This document shows, in pieces, positions 6,899-13,385 of a stretch of 21,822 nucleotides of DNA. This DNA comes from a virus. The notes below the pieces were generated by a model. The model ran no database searches and was not told the origin of the DNA. It saw nothing but the letters and a program-made list of their open reading frames with translations. Location: positions 1-21,822 of IMG/VR virus record IMGVR_UViG_3300042691_003046. The stretch is one strand, 5' to 3'. Position 1 is the first letter of the stretch, and the number at the start of each line of letters is the position of its first letter. Made by a program: the position numbers and the translations under genes.

Positions 6899-7149
6899 AT
6901 TACGCACTAACACCAGAACAGAAAAAAGATTTACAAGGTGCTATTCAAGAGATTAGCAATTCAATGATTCGTACTGAAGCTGAACGAGATCTAATTCGAG
7001 AAATCGTTAAGGAACAATCTGATACTTTGCAAATTCCTAAGAAAGTTATTGCAAAGATCGCAAAGACGTATCATAAGCAGAATCTGGCTCAAGAAGTTGC
7101 AGACCACGAGGACTTCGTGGAGCTATACGAGAAAATTACTGCAAAATAA
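6895..7149 (+). CDS. dsbA: DsbA-like late-transcription dsDNA-binding protein
   Basis: An 84-residue charged helical protein. Its C-terminal half, IAKIAKTYHKQNLAQEVADH then EDFVELYEKIT, lines up by eye with T4 DsbA (LLALYHKDNRDVFEAE then EEVVELYDTVF, recalled from memory): same length class, same YHK-N spacing, same ELY ending. T4 DsbA is a small dsDNA-binding protein that acts at late promoters, so the TAAATA motifs in this window may be its targets. The gene sits 1.2 kb upstream of a T4-type RNase H; in T4 the two genes are neighbours. Homology is inferred from a remembered sequence and should be confirmed. Confidence 0.75.
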   Translation: MNYALTPEQKKDLQGAIQEISNSMIRTEAERDLIREIVKEQSDTLQIPKKVIAKIAKTYHKQNLAQEVADHEDFVELYEKITAK

Positions 7150-7152
7150 GTG

Positions 7153-7181
7153 TTGTCTTTAATTCGCATTTGCGGTATAAT
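7153..7181 (+). promoter_or_regulatory. Sigma70-type promoter
   Basis: TTGTCT (7153-7158), 17-base spacer, TATAAT (7176-7181). It shares TTGTCTTTAATT and CGGTATAATAG with the promoter at 4695. Unlike that one it leaves a leader of about 23 bases with a GGAGG RBS (7196-7200). Confidence 0.85.
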
Positions 7182-7210
7182 AGATACTATATTATGGAGG
7201 TCACAAACCT

Positions 7211-8320
7211 ATGAATGTTAATGCTGCAAAAAAACGAGCTAAAGCACACGCTGAGTTGAATCGTATTAAAGACGAGCCAACAATCAGACCAGAGAATTAC
7301 AATGTCGATATCGCCACTGCTCTGGTCTGGTACACTGATCAAACAGACGATAAGAAACGTCTCAAATATGCAATCGAGCATTTTGCCAAACTGAATCGAA
7401 AGAATGAAGTTCTTGCACTAAACAAAGCAAGTGACTTTGATGTTCGTCAGATTGGCATTATGTGTCGTTTGCTTTCCAATGGCAATACTCTATCAGATGA
7501 ACACATGGCTCTTCTTGAGTCACGTGTTGCTGTTCTCGTTGCCAAACATAACGTCGTCAAAGAAGTTAAGAAAGAAGCTGTTGCACCAACCAATGTGATT
7601 AGCATTCAAGAACGCATGGATGAAAAAGCCAGAGAACTTGCTGGTGAGATCGAAGGTGCTATTGATGAATTTGTTCTTAGCAAAGGTAAAACTACTTTCT
7701 CTGCTAAGAACTATTTGCTTGCACAGGCAGTATCTGCACCAATTGCTAAACGTATCGGTGATAGTTTTGTTAAACTGTATAACGAACTAGCAGATGTAAT
7801 CAATCAAGAAGATGATCAACTTATTGAGGGATATTCAAACTTCTCTAAGAAAGAGTTAAAGGCATTCCATAAGTTTGTTGGTGAGATCGTTGATGATTGT
7901 CAACAGATGATTCAGACTGCTAAAGCAGATCGTGCACCACGTAAACGTAAGCCACAGTCGCCCACTAAGCTGGTATCTAAAATGAAGTTTATGCGAGAGT
8001 TCGCAGAACTTAGTTTGAAGTCAATCAAGCCAGAGTCCATTATTGGCTCCACTGAAGTATGGTATTACAATACAAAATATCGTCGTGTCGGTGTTTATAA
8101 AGGTGAAGGTGGTAATCCACTCTCTGTCAAAGGCACTACTATCATCGGATTTGATGTTAAAGAATCTCAACAGATGACACTGCGTAAGCCAGAGGAATTC
8201 TTTAAAGGATTGGCACTTGGTAAACGTGCATTGAATAATGCACTGAAGAAACTAACTACGAAACCATCCGTACCGAATGGACGTATTAATGAAGAATGTA
8301 TTTTGCTTGGGGCATTTTGA
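7211..8320 (+). CDS. Conserved phage protein of unknown function, 369 residues
   Basis: Start at the ATG behind GGAGG, driven by its own promoter. The N-terminal 110 residues are helical and charged. Residues about 140-240 form another helical region (ARELAGEIEGAIDEFVLSKG). A very basic linker follows (RAPRKRKPQSPTK, about 240-255), and the C-terminal part has a beta-rich segment (EVWYYNTKYRRVGVYKGEGG) and KGTTIIGFD. No TM or signal. It lies between dsbA and RNase H and overlaps RNase H by one base, which suggests a role in replication or late transcription. The basic linker fits nucleic-acid contact. I recognise no catalytic motif and do not assign a function. Confidence 0.85.
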   Translation: MNVNAAKKRAKAHAELNRIKDEPTIRPENYNVDIATALVWYTDQTDDKKRLKYAIEHFAKLNRKNEVLALNKASDFDVRQIGIMCRLLSNGNTLSDEHMALLESRVAVLVAKHNVVKEVKKEAVAPTNVISIQERMDEKARELAGEIEGAIDEFVLSKGKTTFSAKNYLLAQAVSAPIAKRIGDSFVKLYNELADVINQEDDQLIEGYSNFSKKELKAFHKFVGEIVDDCQQMIQTAKADRAPRKRKPQSPTKLVSKMKFMREFAELSLKSIKPESIIGSTEVWYYNTKYRRVGVYKGEGGNPLSVKGTTIIGFDVKESQQMTLRKPEEFFKGLALGKRALNNALKKLTTKPSVPNGRINEECILLGAF

Positions 8321-9213
8321 TGATATTAGTAGATTATAGCCAAGTTGCTCTTGCAGCAATCCTAACCTTTCAGCGAGAGTTGAAGGGTACTGAATCAGAA
8401 GTGAAGAATCTTATTCGTCATGTGACATTGTCCACTCTTAAATCATACAAGAAGAAGTATGGTAAAGATTACGGAGAGTTGGTCATCTGTTGTGATGGTC
8501 GTAAGTATTGGCGCAAGGAATTCTTTGAATTCTATAAAGGTATGCGTAAGAGCAATCGTGATAAATCAGATCTCGATTGGAAGTTGATCTTTGATACACT
8601 ATCAGAGATGCGTACTGATATTGCCACACACTTTCCTTATCGTGTACTCCATGTGGATCGTGCAGAAGCAGACGACATCATTGCAGTGATGGTAAAGTAT
8701 TTACAAGAGAATCTTCTAGTCCAAGAAGGGTTAGTGGAAGAGCCACAGAAGGTATTGATTCTGTCCTCTGACAAAGACTTCAAGCAGTTGCAGTTGTTCA
8801 ACAATGTGAAGCAGTGGTCTCCGATGCAGAAGAAATATATCACTGCAACTCATAAGGAAATTACTGAGCACAAGATTGAGCATATTGTTAAGGGTGACAC
8901 TGGTGATGGTGTGCCAAACATTCTTAGTAAAGACAATGTGTTCATGGAAGGTGAACGACAAAAGCCAATGAGTGCTAAACGACTCCAAGAGTTCTTTGAG
9001 AAGGGATTCGACGCATGTAAGAATGACGAAGAGCGACGCAACTGGCATCGTAACGCAACTCTGGTAGACTTCCAATTTATTCCTTCAGATGTATCAGAAG
9101 ACATTATCAAAGCATACATAAATACACAACCGAGTGGCGATAAGATGACTGTTATGAATTACCTTATGGAACATCGTTGCCGTTTACTATTAGACGAATT
9201 GGAAGACTTTTAA
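8320..9213 (+). CDS. rnh: T4-type RNase H / 5'-3' exonuclease (flap nuclease family)
   Basis: A 297-residue protein, against about 305 for T4 RNase H. The ATG at 8320 overlaps the previous stop (TGATG); an in-frame ATG at 8296 would add eight residues before the conserved ILVDYSQ start and is less likely. The FEN family metal-binding acidic residues are visible: D5 (LVDYSQ), D59 in CCDGRKYWR, E116/D118/D119 in EADD, D151/D153 in SSDKDF, and D193/D196 in GDTGDGVPN, the last leading into the helix-hairpin-helix region. The enzyme removes RNA primers and 5' flaps from lagging-strand fragments. It shares an overlapping stop/start with the next gene. Confidence 0.95.
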   Translation: MILVDYSQVALAAILTFQRELKGTESEVKNLIRHVTLSTLKSYKKKYGKDYGELVICCDGRKYWRKEFFEFYKGMRKSNRDKSDLDWKLIFDTLSEMRTDIATHFPYRVLHVDRAEADDIIAVMVKYLQENLLVQEGLVEEPQKVLILSSDKDFKQLQLFNNVKQWSPMQKKYITATHKEITEHKIEHIVKGDTGDGVPNILSKDNVFMEGERQKPMSAKRLQEFFEKGFDACKNDEERRNWHRNATLVDFQFIPSDVSEDIIKAYINTQPSGDKMTVMNYLMEHRCRLLLDELEDF

Positions 9214-9641
9214 TGAAAAAATATCTAACGCAAATGCTTACGGAGATTAATGAGAATCCAAAAGCCATTGAAAATTACAAACAAGACTTTTTACTTAAAG
9301 TAATTTTTGCACACTCATTCCTACCAGACTATAAGTTTATTCTACCAGATGGTGAGCCACCATTCAAACCTGCTGCTGAACCAATGGGTATGACACCAAC
9401 AAATTTGTTTAGCGAAGCACGAAGAATGTATGTGTTTACTCGCAAAGACTTGACACCTATCAAGAGAGAATCTTTATTCATCTCTTTGTTAGAAGGTGTT
9501 CATCCTGAAGAAGCCAAAGTTCTTATTGCAGTCAAAGACCAGAAACTTACAAAGTTATATCCAAAGATTACACATAAGTTAGTATCTGATGCAGGTATCA
9601 TTCCTGCTGCAGTAAAGAAAGAAAAGGTTGCAAAAGAGTAG
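9213..9641 (+). CDS. Conserved T4-like phage protein (DUF6433-like)
   Basis: The ATG at 9213 overlaps the RNase H stop (TAATG), which is preferred to the longer frame from 9177. The 142-residue protein starts KKYLTQMLTEINENPKAIEN, has LPDGEPPFKPAAEPMGMTPTN, then RMYVFTRKDLTPIKRE and a conserved LLEGVHPEEAKVLIAVKDQK followed by LYPKITHKLV. This set of blocks matches a protein common in T4-like phages of cyanobacteria and SAR11 that I recall as DUF6433. It travels with replication genes. Function unknown. The Lys-rich C-terminus may be flexible. Confidence 0.8.
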   Translation: MKKYLTQMLTEINENPKAIENYKQDFLLKVIFAHSFLPDYKFILPDGEPPFKPAAEPMGMTPTNLFSEARRMYVFTRKDLTPIKRESLFISLLEGVHPEEAKVLIAVKDQKLTKLYPKITHKLVSDAGIIPAAVKKEKVAKE

Positions 9642-9670
9642 TTGACATGTAACCTTTGATGTAGTATAAT
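9642..9670 (+). promoter_or_regulatory. Perfect consensus sigma70 promoter, leaderless architecture
   Basis: TTGACA (9642-9647), exactly 17 bases, TATAAT (9665-9670): both hexamers match the consensus. The ATG at 9677 begins seven bases after the -10, at the expected +1, and there is no Shine-Dalgarno. The -35 begins one base after the upstream stop. Confidence 0.9.
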
Positions 9671-9676
9671 TATATT

Positions 9677-10345
9677 ATGAAGCCAAGTTCTGAATTCTTT
9701 GCAACACTAGGACAGTATGTATATCAATACATTGACTCGCATGGTGTTCCTTACTACACTGGAAAGGGTAATGGGGATCGTTGTTACTCGCATGTAGCTG
9801 ATAAGGCATTCAATCCTGATGAGTGCTACATCGTTGCTAGGAATTTAGAGAAATTTGAAGAGAAGAAAGACTGGCAGTCATTCTTGTTAGAGTCTTATTT
9901 GATTGTTACACAAAATCCAGATGGCAACAGTGTGTCTGGTCATTATAAGGAATGTTTTGTTATGTTACCATTGTCCTCTATGTTCTCTGATTTCAAGTCA
10001 GAGCAATATGATAACTTTGCTAATTTACCCGAATGGTATATCAATAACTATGATGTTTTTCGGGGTAAACTTAGAGAAGTTAAAATCAATTCCACAACTA
10101 CATTCATATTGAGTTCTGCTCGAAGTGCAATGTATTTTAGTTTTTATTGGGATGCCAACTCGCTGGATCCAATTCGAGTTACTATCGAAGTTGCTGATAA
10201 CAGCGAGGATAAGAAGAAGAAAATCACTGAGTGGTTAGTCAAGTTAGACTATGATACTCATGCTGGTGATAATGAGAAGAAAATTTCAGTGTTCGCTGCG
10301 AATATTGATGATGTGATTAGTTTGTTTAAACAATTTATGATCTAA
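9677..10345 (+). CDS. GIY-YIG (LEM-3-like) nuclease domain protein, probably leaderless
   Basis: A 222-residue protein. Residues 14-40 read YVYQYIDSHGVPYYTGKGNG then DR and SHV, the hallmark of the LEM-3-like branch of GIY-YIG nucleases: Tyr16 as the first motif's Tyr, YTG at 27-29, then GKG-G-R-SH with R35 and H39. The catalytic Glu is likely E72 in LLESYLI. Residues from about 115 to the end have no recognised domain and hold a beta-rich and Lys-rich tail. GIY-YIG enzymes cut DNA; in phages they act as homing endonucleases or in host-DNA degradation or exclusion. The very strong leaderless promoter suggests immediate early expression. Activity is inferred from motifs only. Confidence 0.65.
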   Translation: MKPSSEFFATLGQYVYQYIDSHGVPYYTGKGNGDRCYSHVADKAFNPDECYIVARNLEKFEEKKDWQSFLLESYLIVTQNPDGNSVSGHYKECFVMLPLSSMFSDFKSEQYDNFANLPEWYINNYDVFRGKLREVKINSTTTFILSSARSAMYFSFYWDANSLDPIRVTIEVADNSEDKKKKITEWLVKLDYDTHAGDNEKKISVFAANIDDVISLFKQFMI

Positions 10346-10354
10346 GGATATATT

Positions 10355-10894
10355 ATGCCAAATTGGTGCTATAACAGCGTTACAATTTCCAACGAAGACA
10401 AGACAAAGATTGATGCTCTTGAACAAGAGTTGTTGAAGGAAGAAAAACAACCATTGAATCATCTATGTCCACGTCCAGCTGATCAAGAAGAAAACTGGTA
10501 TGACTGGAACGTCAACAACTGGGGTACAAAGTGGGATGTCAATCCATATGATTGGCAAAGAGAAGATGATAATACTATCAGCATGAACTTTGATTCTGCT
10601 TGGTCTCCACCAACTACAATCTATGAATATCTTGTATCTGAAGGATGGGATGTTCGTGCATACTATCAAGAAGAGGGTATGGGTTTTATTGGTAAGTTTG
10701 AAGATGGCGAAGATTTTTATTATGAGTATGACATTACATCTCTATCTTCAATTGAAGAATTACCTGAAGACTTAGTTGATTTTGCTGATTTGATGACACG
10801 TCATGAAGACTGGATTGCAGAAAACGAAGAAGATGAGAACGATGAGCCATTCGATCCTATTGCAGAGTTAGATAAATTAACTATTACCAAATAA
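10355..10894 (+). CDS. Api92-like / DUF1281 ferredoxin-fold protein
   Basis: A 179-residue protein with an AAGGATA RBS. It has the family signature MPNWCYNSVTI at the start, a CPRP-x-EE-NWYDWNVNNWGTKWD block (about residues 38-60) and FDSAWSPPTTIYEYL (about 79-93), followed by EEGMGFIGKFEDG. These are the conserved features of the Api92-like/DUF1281 family, widespread in phages and integrated elements and predicted to have a ferredoxin-like fold. The C-terminal 45 residues are very acidic. Biochemical role unknown. Confidence 0.85.
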   Translation: MPNWCYNSVTISNEDKTKIDALEQELLKEEKQPLNHLCPRPADQEENWYDWNVNNWGTKWDVNPYDWQREDDNTISMNFDSAWSPPTTIYEYLVSEGWDVRAYYQEEGMGFIGKFEDGEDFYYEYDITSLSSIEELPEDLVDFADLMTRHEDWIAENEEDENDEPFDPIAELDKLTITK

Positions 10895-10895
10895 T

Positions 10896-11330
10896 ATGAA
10901 ACAGAAGTGGATTGATGCATTCATGGACACTGCGGAGAGATTCGCACAGCTGTCCTCTGCAAAACGATTGCAGGTGGGTGCGGTTGTCGTGAAAGACAAT
11001 CGTATCATCTCAATCGGATATAATGGTATGCCATCTGGTTGGACAAACGAATGCGAAGAGGTCATTGAGGTGCACGAAGATGGTGGTGTGATTACCAAAA
11101 CCAAAGACGAAGTTATTCACGCTGAAGCAAATGCTATTCTGAAGTTAGCACGTGATGGTGAATCAGGAAATGGTGCTAGTTTATTTTGCACTCATGCTCC
11201 TTGCGTACACTGTGCTAAGTTAATCTATGGAGCAGGCATAAGTAGTGTGTACTATCGCACATCTTATCGTGACGAACTAGGTATAGATTTTTTAAATAAA
11301 TGTAAAATTGAGGTGAAAAAGTATGAGTGA
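10896..11330 (+). CDS. cd: Deoxycytidylate (dCMP) deaminase
   Basis: A 144-residue member of the zinc-dependent cytidine/deoxycytidylate deaminase family. The active-site motif HAEANA (H75, E77) and the zinc-binding PC-x2-C (C103, C106) are intact, as are the RLQVGAVVVKD start and GYNGMPSGW substrate loop. It converts dCMP to dUMP for thymidylate synthesis, consistent with an AT-rich phage genome. Shorter than T4 gp cd (about 190 residues), mainly in the insertion region. It starts one base after the previous stop with no clear RBS, so it probably depends on translational coupling. Stop overlaps the next gene by eight bases. Confidence 0.93.
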   Translation: MKQKWIDAFMDTAERFAQLSSAKRLQVGAVVVKDNRIISIGYNGMPSGWTNECEEVIEVHEDGGVITKTKDEVIHAEANAILKLARDGESGNGASLFCTHAPCVHCAKLIYGAGISSVYYRTSYRDELGIDFLNKCKIEVKKYE

Positions 11331-12006
11331 GAATGTAGAAGAGCAACAATCTGAAGTCAAAGAAATTGGACAACATTTAAAGAATGCATCTATCATGCCG
11401 TTGTTTCCAACTCCTCTTATTATTGGAGAAGTGGAAGATGAAACACTATGTGAAGAGTTAGAAGAACATATATTAAAACTAAGAAATGATAAACAAGGAT
11501 TCTTTGAAGCTGGTAATTTTGTGACTGATGATCAGTTGTATATTCCAGGAAGAGGTTTTGATAGATTCTCAGAGTTAGTTCTTAATGAATCAAAAAACTT
11601 TTTAGATTTTCTTAAAGTTAAACGTGATGAACATTATATTAGTGGTATGTGGGCAAATGTGACTAATCCAAATCATCGACATCCAGTGCACATTCATCCA
11701 AATTGTTTGATTTCTGGAATTCTTTACATTAAAACTCCAGAGAACTGCGGTAAAACTGCATTTTCAGATCCACGTCCAGCTGCCAGAGTGTTTGAGCCAT
11801 CATATGAGGAGATGTTTGAATTCAACTCTGGACTTATGAGATATCCACCAAAGCGTGGAACTATGTTGATGTGGCCAAGTTGGTTACCACATGCCGTTGA
11901 ACGAGGTTTCTGTGCAGATGAAGACCAAGAAAGAATTACTATTGCATTTAATGTTATGATGTTGGGTAGAATTGACACCATGACTGGTAAATTAGAACTA
12001 AACTAA
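11323..12006 (+). CDS. 2-oxoglutarate/Fe(II)-dependent oxygenase (TIGR02466-like)
   Basis: A 227-residue protein. From residue 25 it has MPLFPTPLIIGEVED, the typical N-terminus of the TIGR02466/2OG-FeII_Oxy_5 family. Iron-binding candidates are H123 or H125 in HIHPN, D149 in SDPRP, and H190 in WLPHAV; R204 in ERITIAFN would bind 2-oxoglutarate. The double-stranded beta-helix blocks SGILYIKTPENCGKTAF and GTMLMWPSW are present. Such oxygenases are very common in T4-like phages of aquatic bacteria; substrates are unknown. It sits directly before a peroxiredoxin. Confidence 0.85.
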   Translation: MSENVEEQQSEVKEIGQHLKNASIMPLFPTPLIIGEVEDETLCEELEEHILKLRNDKQGFFEAGNFVTDDQLYIPGRGFDRFSELVLNESKNFLDFLKVKRDEHYISGMWANVTNPNHRHPVHIHPNCLISGILYIKTPENCGKTAFSDPRPAARVFEPSYEEMFEFNSGLMRYPPKRGTMLMWPSWLPHAVERGFCADEDQERITIAFNVMMLGRIDTMTGKLELN

Positions 12007-12014
12007 GGGATATT

Positions 12015-12572
12015 ATGAAAGAAAGAGAATATATTAACAGAACAGTGGGTAGTTTTTGGCCACGATGGGTTCGAGAGAATTATTTTGCAGTAGAACCAAA
12101 CTCAACAGAGCCATCTGAAGTATCAATGACTATTGAAAATAAATGGAAAGTTTATTATTTCTATCCAAAAGACTTTACATTTGTATGTCCAACTGAGATT
12201 GTAGATTTTGATAATCTGATTCCAGAGTTTGAAAAACTTAATGCTGTTGTGTTTGGAATTTCTCCAGATAACGAATATTGTAAGTTGGCATGGAAGCAAT
12301 CAAATCCTCTATTGACTAATTTGCAACATACACTGCTTGTAGATTCTGGTAATGAGTTGGCAAAGGAATGTGGCATTGCAACATCAGATGGAACTCCACT
12401 CCGTGCTACGTTTATTGTTGATCCACAAGATGAGGTTCAGCACGTCAGCATAAACAATCACAATGTCGGTAGAAATGCAGCAGAGATTCTACGAATTCTT
12501 GATGCGTGTCAAAAAGGTAGTGAAGGTGGATTATGCCCAGCCAACCGACAAGTTGGTGGCGAAACATTATAA
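12015..12572 (+). CDS. ahpC: AhpC-type 2-Cys peroxiredoxin
   Basis: A 185-residue thioredoxin-fold peroxidase. The active site FYPKDFTFVCPTEI is complete: P51, T55, peroxidatic C58, with catalytic R130 in LRATFIVDP. The resolving Cys is C174 in GGLCPANR, near the C-terminus, as in typical 2-Cys AhpC/Prx1 enzymes. It reduces hydrogen peroxide and organic hydroperoxides. No reductase (AhpF, AhpD, thioredoxin) lies nearby, so it would rely on host reductants. RBS AAGGGA. Adjacent to the 2OG oxygenase, whose chemistry consumes oxygen; a joint role in redox defence of the infected cell is inference. Confidence 0.92.
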   Translation: MKEREYINRTVGSFWPRWVRENYFAVEPNSTEPSEVSMTIENKWKVYYFYPKDFTFVCPTEIVDFDNLIPEFEKLNAVVFGISPDNEYCKLAWKQSNPLLTNLQHTLLVDSGNELAKECGIATSDGTPLRATFIVDPQDEVQHVSINNHNVGRNAAEILRILDACQKGSEGGLCPANRQVGGETL

Positions 12573-12576
12573 TTGT

Positions 12577-12584
12577 CCTAAATA
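12577..12584 (+). promoter_or_regulatory. T4-type late promoter motif CCTAAATA
   Basis: CCTAAATA in the context TCCTAAATAAA, identical to the element at 656-666. T4 spacing puts the RNA start near 12590, just before tandem ATGs at 12592 and 12595. Confidence 0.6.
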
Positions 12585-12591
12585 AATTACT

Positions 12592-12684
12592 ATGATGAAA
12601 CATATACCTACAATTAGAACTTCCAATCCACTATTATGTGGCTTGGAAAACTCATACCTAGATCTAGGAGTGAGGGTTAGCTGA
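12592..12684 (+). CDS. Possible 30-residue leaderless ORF
   Basis: Tandem ATG codons (12592, 12595) two to five bases after the predicted late start open a 30-codon frame with an internal NPLLCGLENSYLDLG stretch. No Shine-Dalgarno. It runs through hairpin P1, so the same segment could be RNA structure rather than coding. I give it low weight. Confidence 0.2.
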   Translation: MMKHIPTIRTSNPLLCGLENSYLDLGVRVS

Positions 12685-12707
12685 TAGGTAATTATACTTT
12701 TCATCAG

Positions 12708-12742
12708 CCCTCGCAGAGAAATCTCCGAGGGTTTTTTGTTTT
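12708..12742 (+). terminator. Rho-independent terminator
   Basis: CCCTCG (12708-12713) pairs with CGAGGG (12726-12731); an inner GAGA/TCTC extends the stem. A T-run follows (12732-12737, then G and more T). Confidence 0.9.
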
Positions 12743-12755
12743 ATAGGAGAGAGAA

Positions 12756-12803
12756 ATGACAGTAGAAGAATATTGGAAGTGGATTCACGACAACGTGCAA
12801 TAA
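12756..12803 (+). CDS. Mini-ORF, 15 residues, before the tRNA array
   Basis: A strong AGGAGAGAG precedes ATG at 12756, which opens MTVEEYWKWIHDNVQ and stops at TAA. The good RBS, between terminator and first tRNA, is the only evidence. It may be a remnant of a larger gene displaced by the tRNA array or a genuine micropeptide. Confidence 0.35.
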   Translation: MTVEEYWKWIHDNVQ

Positions 12804-12810
12804 GAACAAT

Positions 12811-12885
12811 GTGCCAATAGCTTAATGGTAAAGCGTCCGACTCATAATCGGTTGAGTCTAAGTTCAATTCTTAGTTGGCACACCA
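12811..12885 (+). tRNA. tRNA-CAT (Ile2 or elongator Met)
   Basis: Acceptor GTGCCAA/TTGGCAC, D-stem GCTT/AAGC, anticodon loop CTCATAA (CAT), T-arm CTAAG/CTTAG, encoded CCA. Acceptor pairs C4-G69 and C5-G68 match those reported as determinants for the lysidine synthetase TilS on tRNA-Ile2, so it may read AUA. The pair 27:43 is a U-U mismatch. Confidence 0.92.
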
Positions 12886-12914
12886 TTGACTTGCAAGATT
12901 GTTTGATGTATAAT
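12886..12914 (+). promoter_or_regulatory. Promoter inside the tRNA array
   Basis: TTGACT (12886-12891), 17-base spacer, TATAAT (12909-12914). Expected start near 12921, three bases before tRNA-Leu. The -35 starts immediately after the CCA of the first tRNA. Confidence 0.8.
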
Positions 12915-12923
12915 AGAGTTAAT

Positions 12924-13008
12924 GCGACTGTGGTGAAATAGGTAGACACAAGAGACTTAAAATCTCTCGCTGCAGAGCATACCAGTTCGATTCTGGTCAG
13001 TCGCACCA
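12924..13008 (+). tRNA. tRNA-Leu (TAA)
   Basis: Acceptor GCGACTG/CAGTCGC, anticodon loop CTTAAAA, long variable arm typical of type II tRNAs, encoded CCA. Confidence 0.95.
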
Positions 13009-13014
13009 AGTTTA

Positions 13015-13102
13015 GGAAGAGTGGGTGAGTGGTTTAAACCAGCAGTCTTGAAAACTGCCGATGTGAAAGCATCCCTGAGTTCGAATCTCAGTTCTTCCGC
13101 CA
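13015..13102 (+). tRNA. tRNA-Ser (TGA)
   Basis: Acceptor starts GGAAGA and closes with TCTTCC, anticodon loop CTTGAAA, extra arm GATGTGAAAGCATC, encoded CCA with discriminator G. Confidence 0.95.
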
Positions 13103-13107
13103 GTTAT

Positions 13108-13182
13108 GTTGAGCATGTTGTAGTGGTAGCAACACAGATTGTGATTCTGTTAGTATGGGTTCGATTCCCATTGCTCAACCCA
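13108..13182 (+). tRNA. tRNA-His (GTG)
   Basis: Acceptor TTGAGCA/TGCTCAA with an extra encoded G at -1 (13108) opposite C73, the tRNA-His hallmark. Anticodon loop TTGTGAT. Encoded CCA. Confidence 0.95.
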
Positions 13183-13184
13183 AT

Positions 13185-13259
13185 ACGGCATTAGTATAAT
13201 GGATAATACAGTAGGCTTCTACCCTACGAATGTGGGTTCGATTCCTGCATGCCGTGCCA
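13185..13259 (+). tRNA. tRNA-Arg (TCT)
   Basis: Acceptor ACGGCAT/ATGCCGT, anticodon stem GTAGG/CCTAC with loop CTTCTAC, discriminator G, encoded CCA. Reads AGA/AGG. Confidence 0.95.
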
Positions 13260-13265
13260 GATTAT

Positions 13266-13342
13266 GTGGGTGTGCTACTGAATGGTTAGGTGACGGATTG
13301 CAAATCCGTATTATGCAGGTTCGATCCCTGTCACCCACTCCA
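13266..13342 (+). tRNA. tRNA-Cys (GCA)
   Basis: Acceptor GTGGGTG/CACCCAC, anticodon loop TTGCAAA, discriminator T as usual for tRNA-Cys, encoded CCA. Confidence 0.95.
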
Positions 13343-13350
13343 GATAATGG

Positions 13351-13379
13351 TTGTCTTGCAAAGTTAGTTGATGTATAAT
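13351..13379 (+). promoter_or_regulatory. Second promoter inside the tRNA array
   Basis: TTGTCT (13351-13356), 17-base spacer, TATAAT (13374-13379). It shares TTGATGTATAATAG with the promoter at 12886 apart from the distal part. Expected start near 13386, at the beginning of the structured RNA. Confidence 0.8.
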
Positions 13380-13385
13380 AGTAGT

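Larger units (their letters stand above)
12590..12742 (+). ncRNA. Putative structured late RNA ending at a terminator
   Basis: The interval from the late promoter to the terminator has three consecutive hairpins. P1 (12651-12674) is CTCA/TGAG around the palindrome CCTAGATCTAGG. P2 pairs GCTGAT (12680-12685) with ATCAGC (12703-12708). P3 is the terminator. No convincing long gene is present. It could be a small regulatory RNA of about 150 nt, or an mRNA leader for the weak ORF at 12592. Confidence 0.4.

Noticed and set aside
8296-8320. Upstream ATG for RNase H at 8296
   Set aside because: It would overlap the previous gene by 25 bases and add residues ahead of the conserved ILVDYSQ start; the coupled ATG at 8320 is better.
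8731-9075. 114-residue minus-strand ORF
   Set aside because: Antisense to the catalytic core of RNase H; no start signal and no domain pattern.
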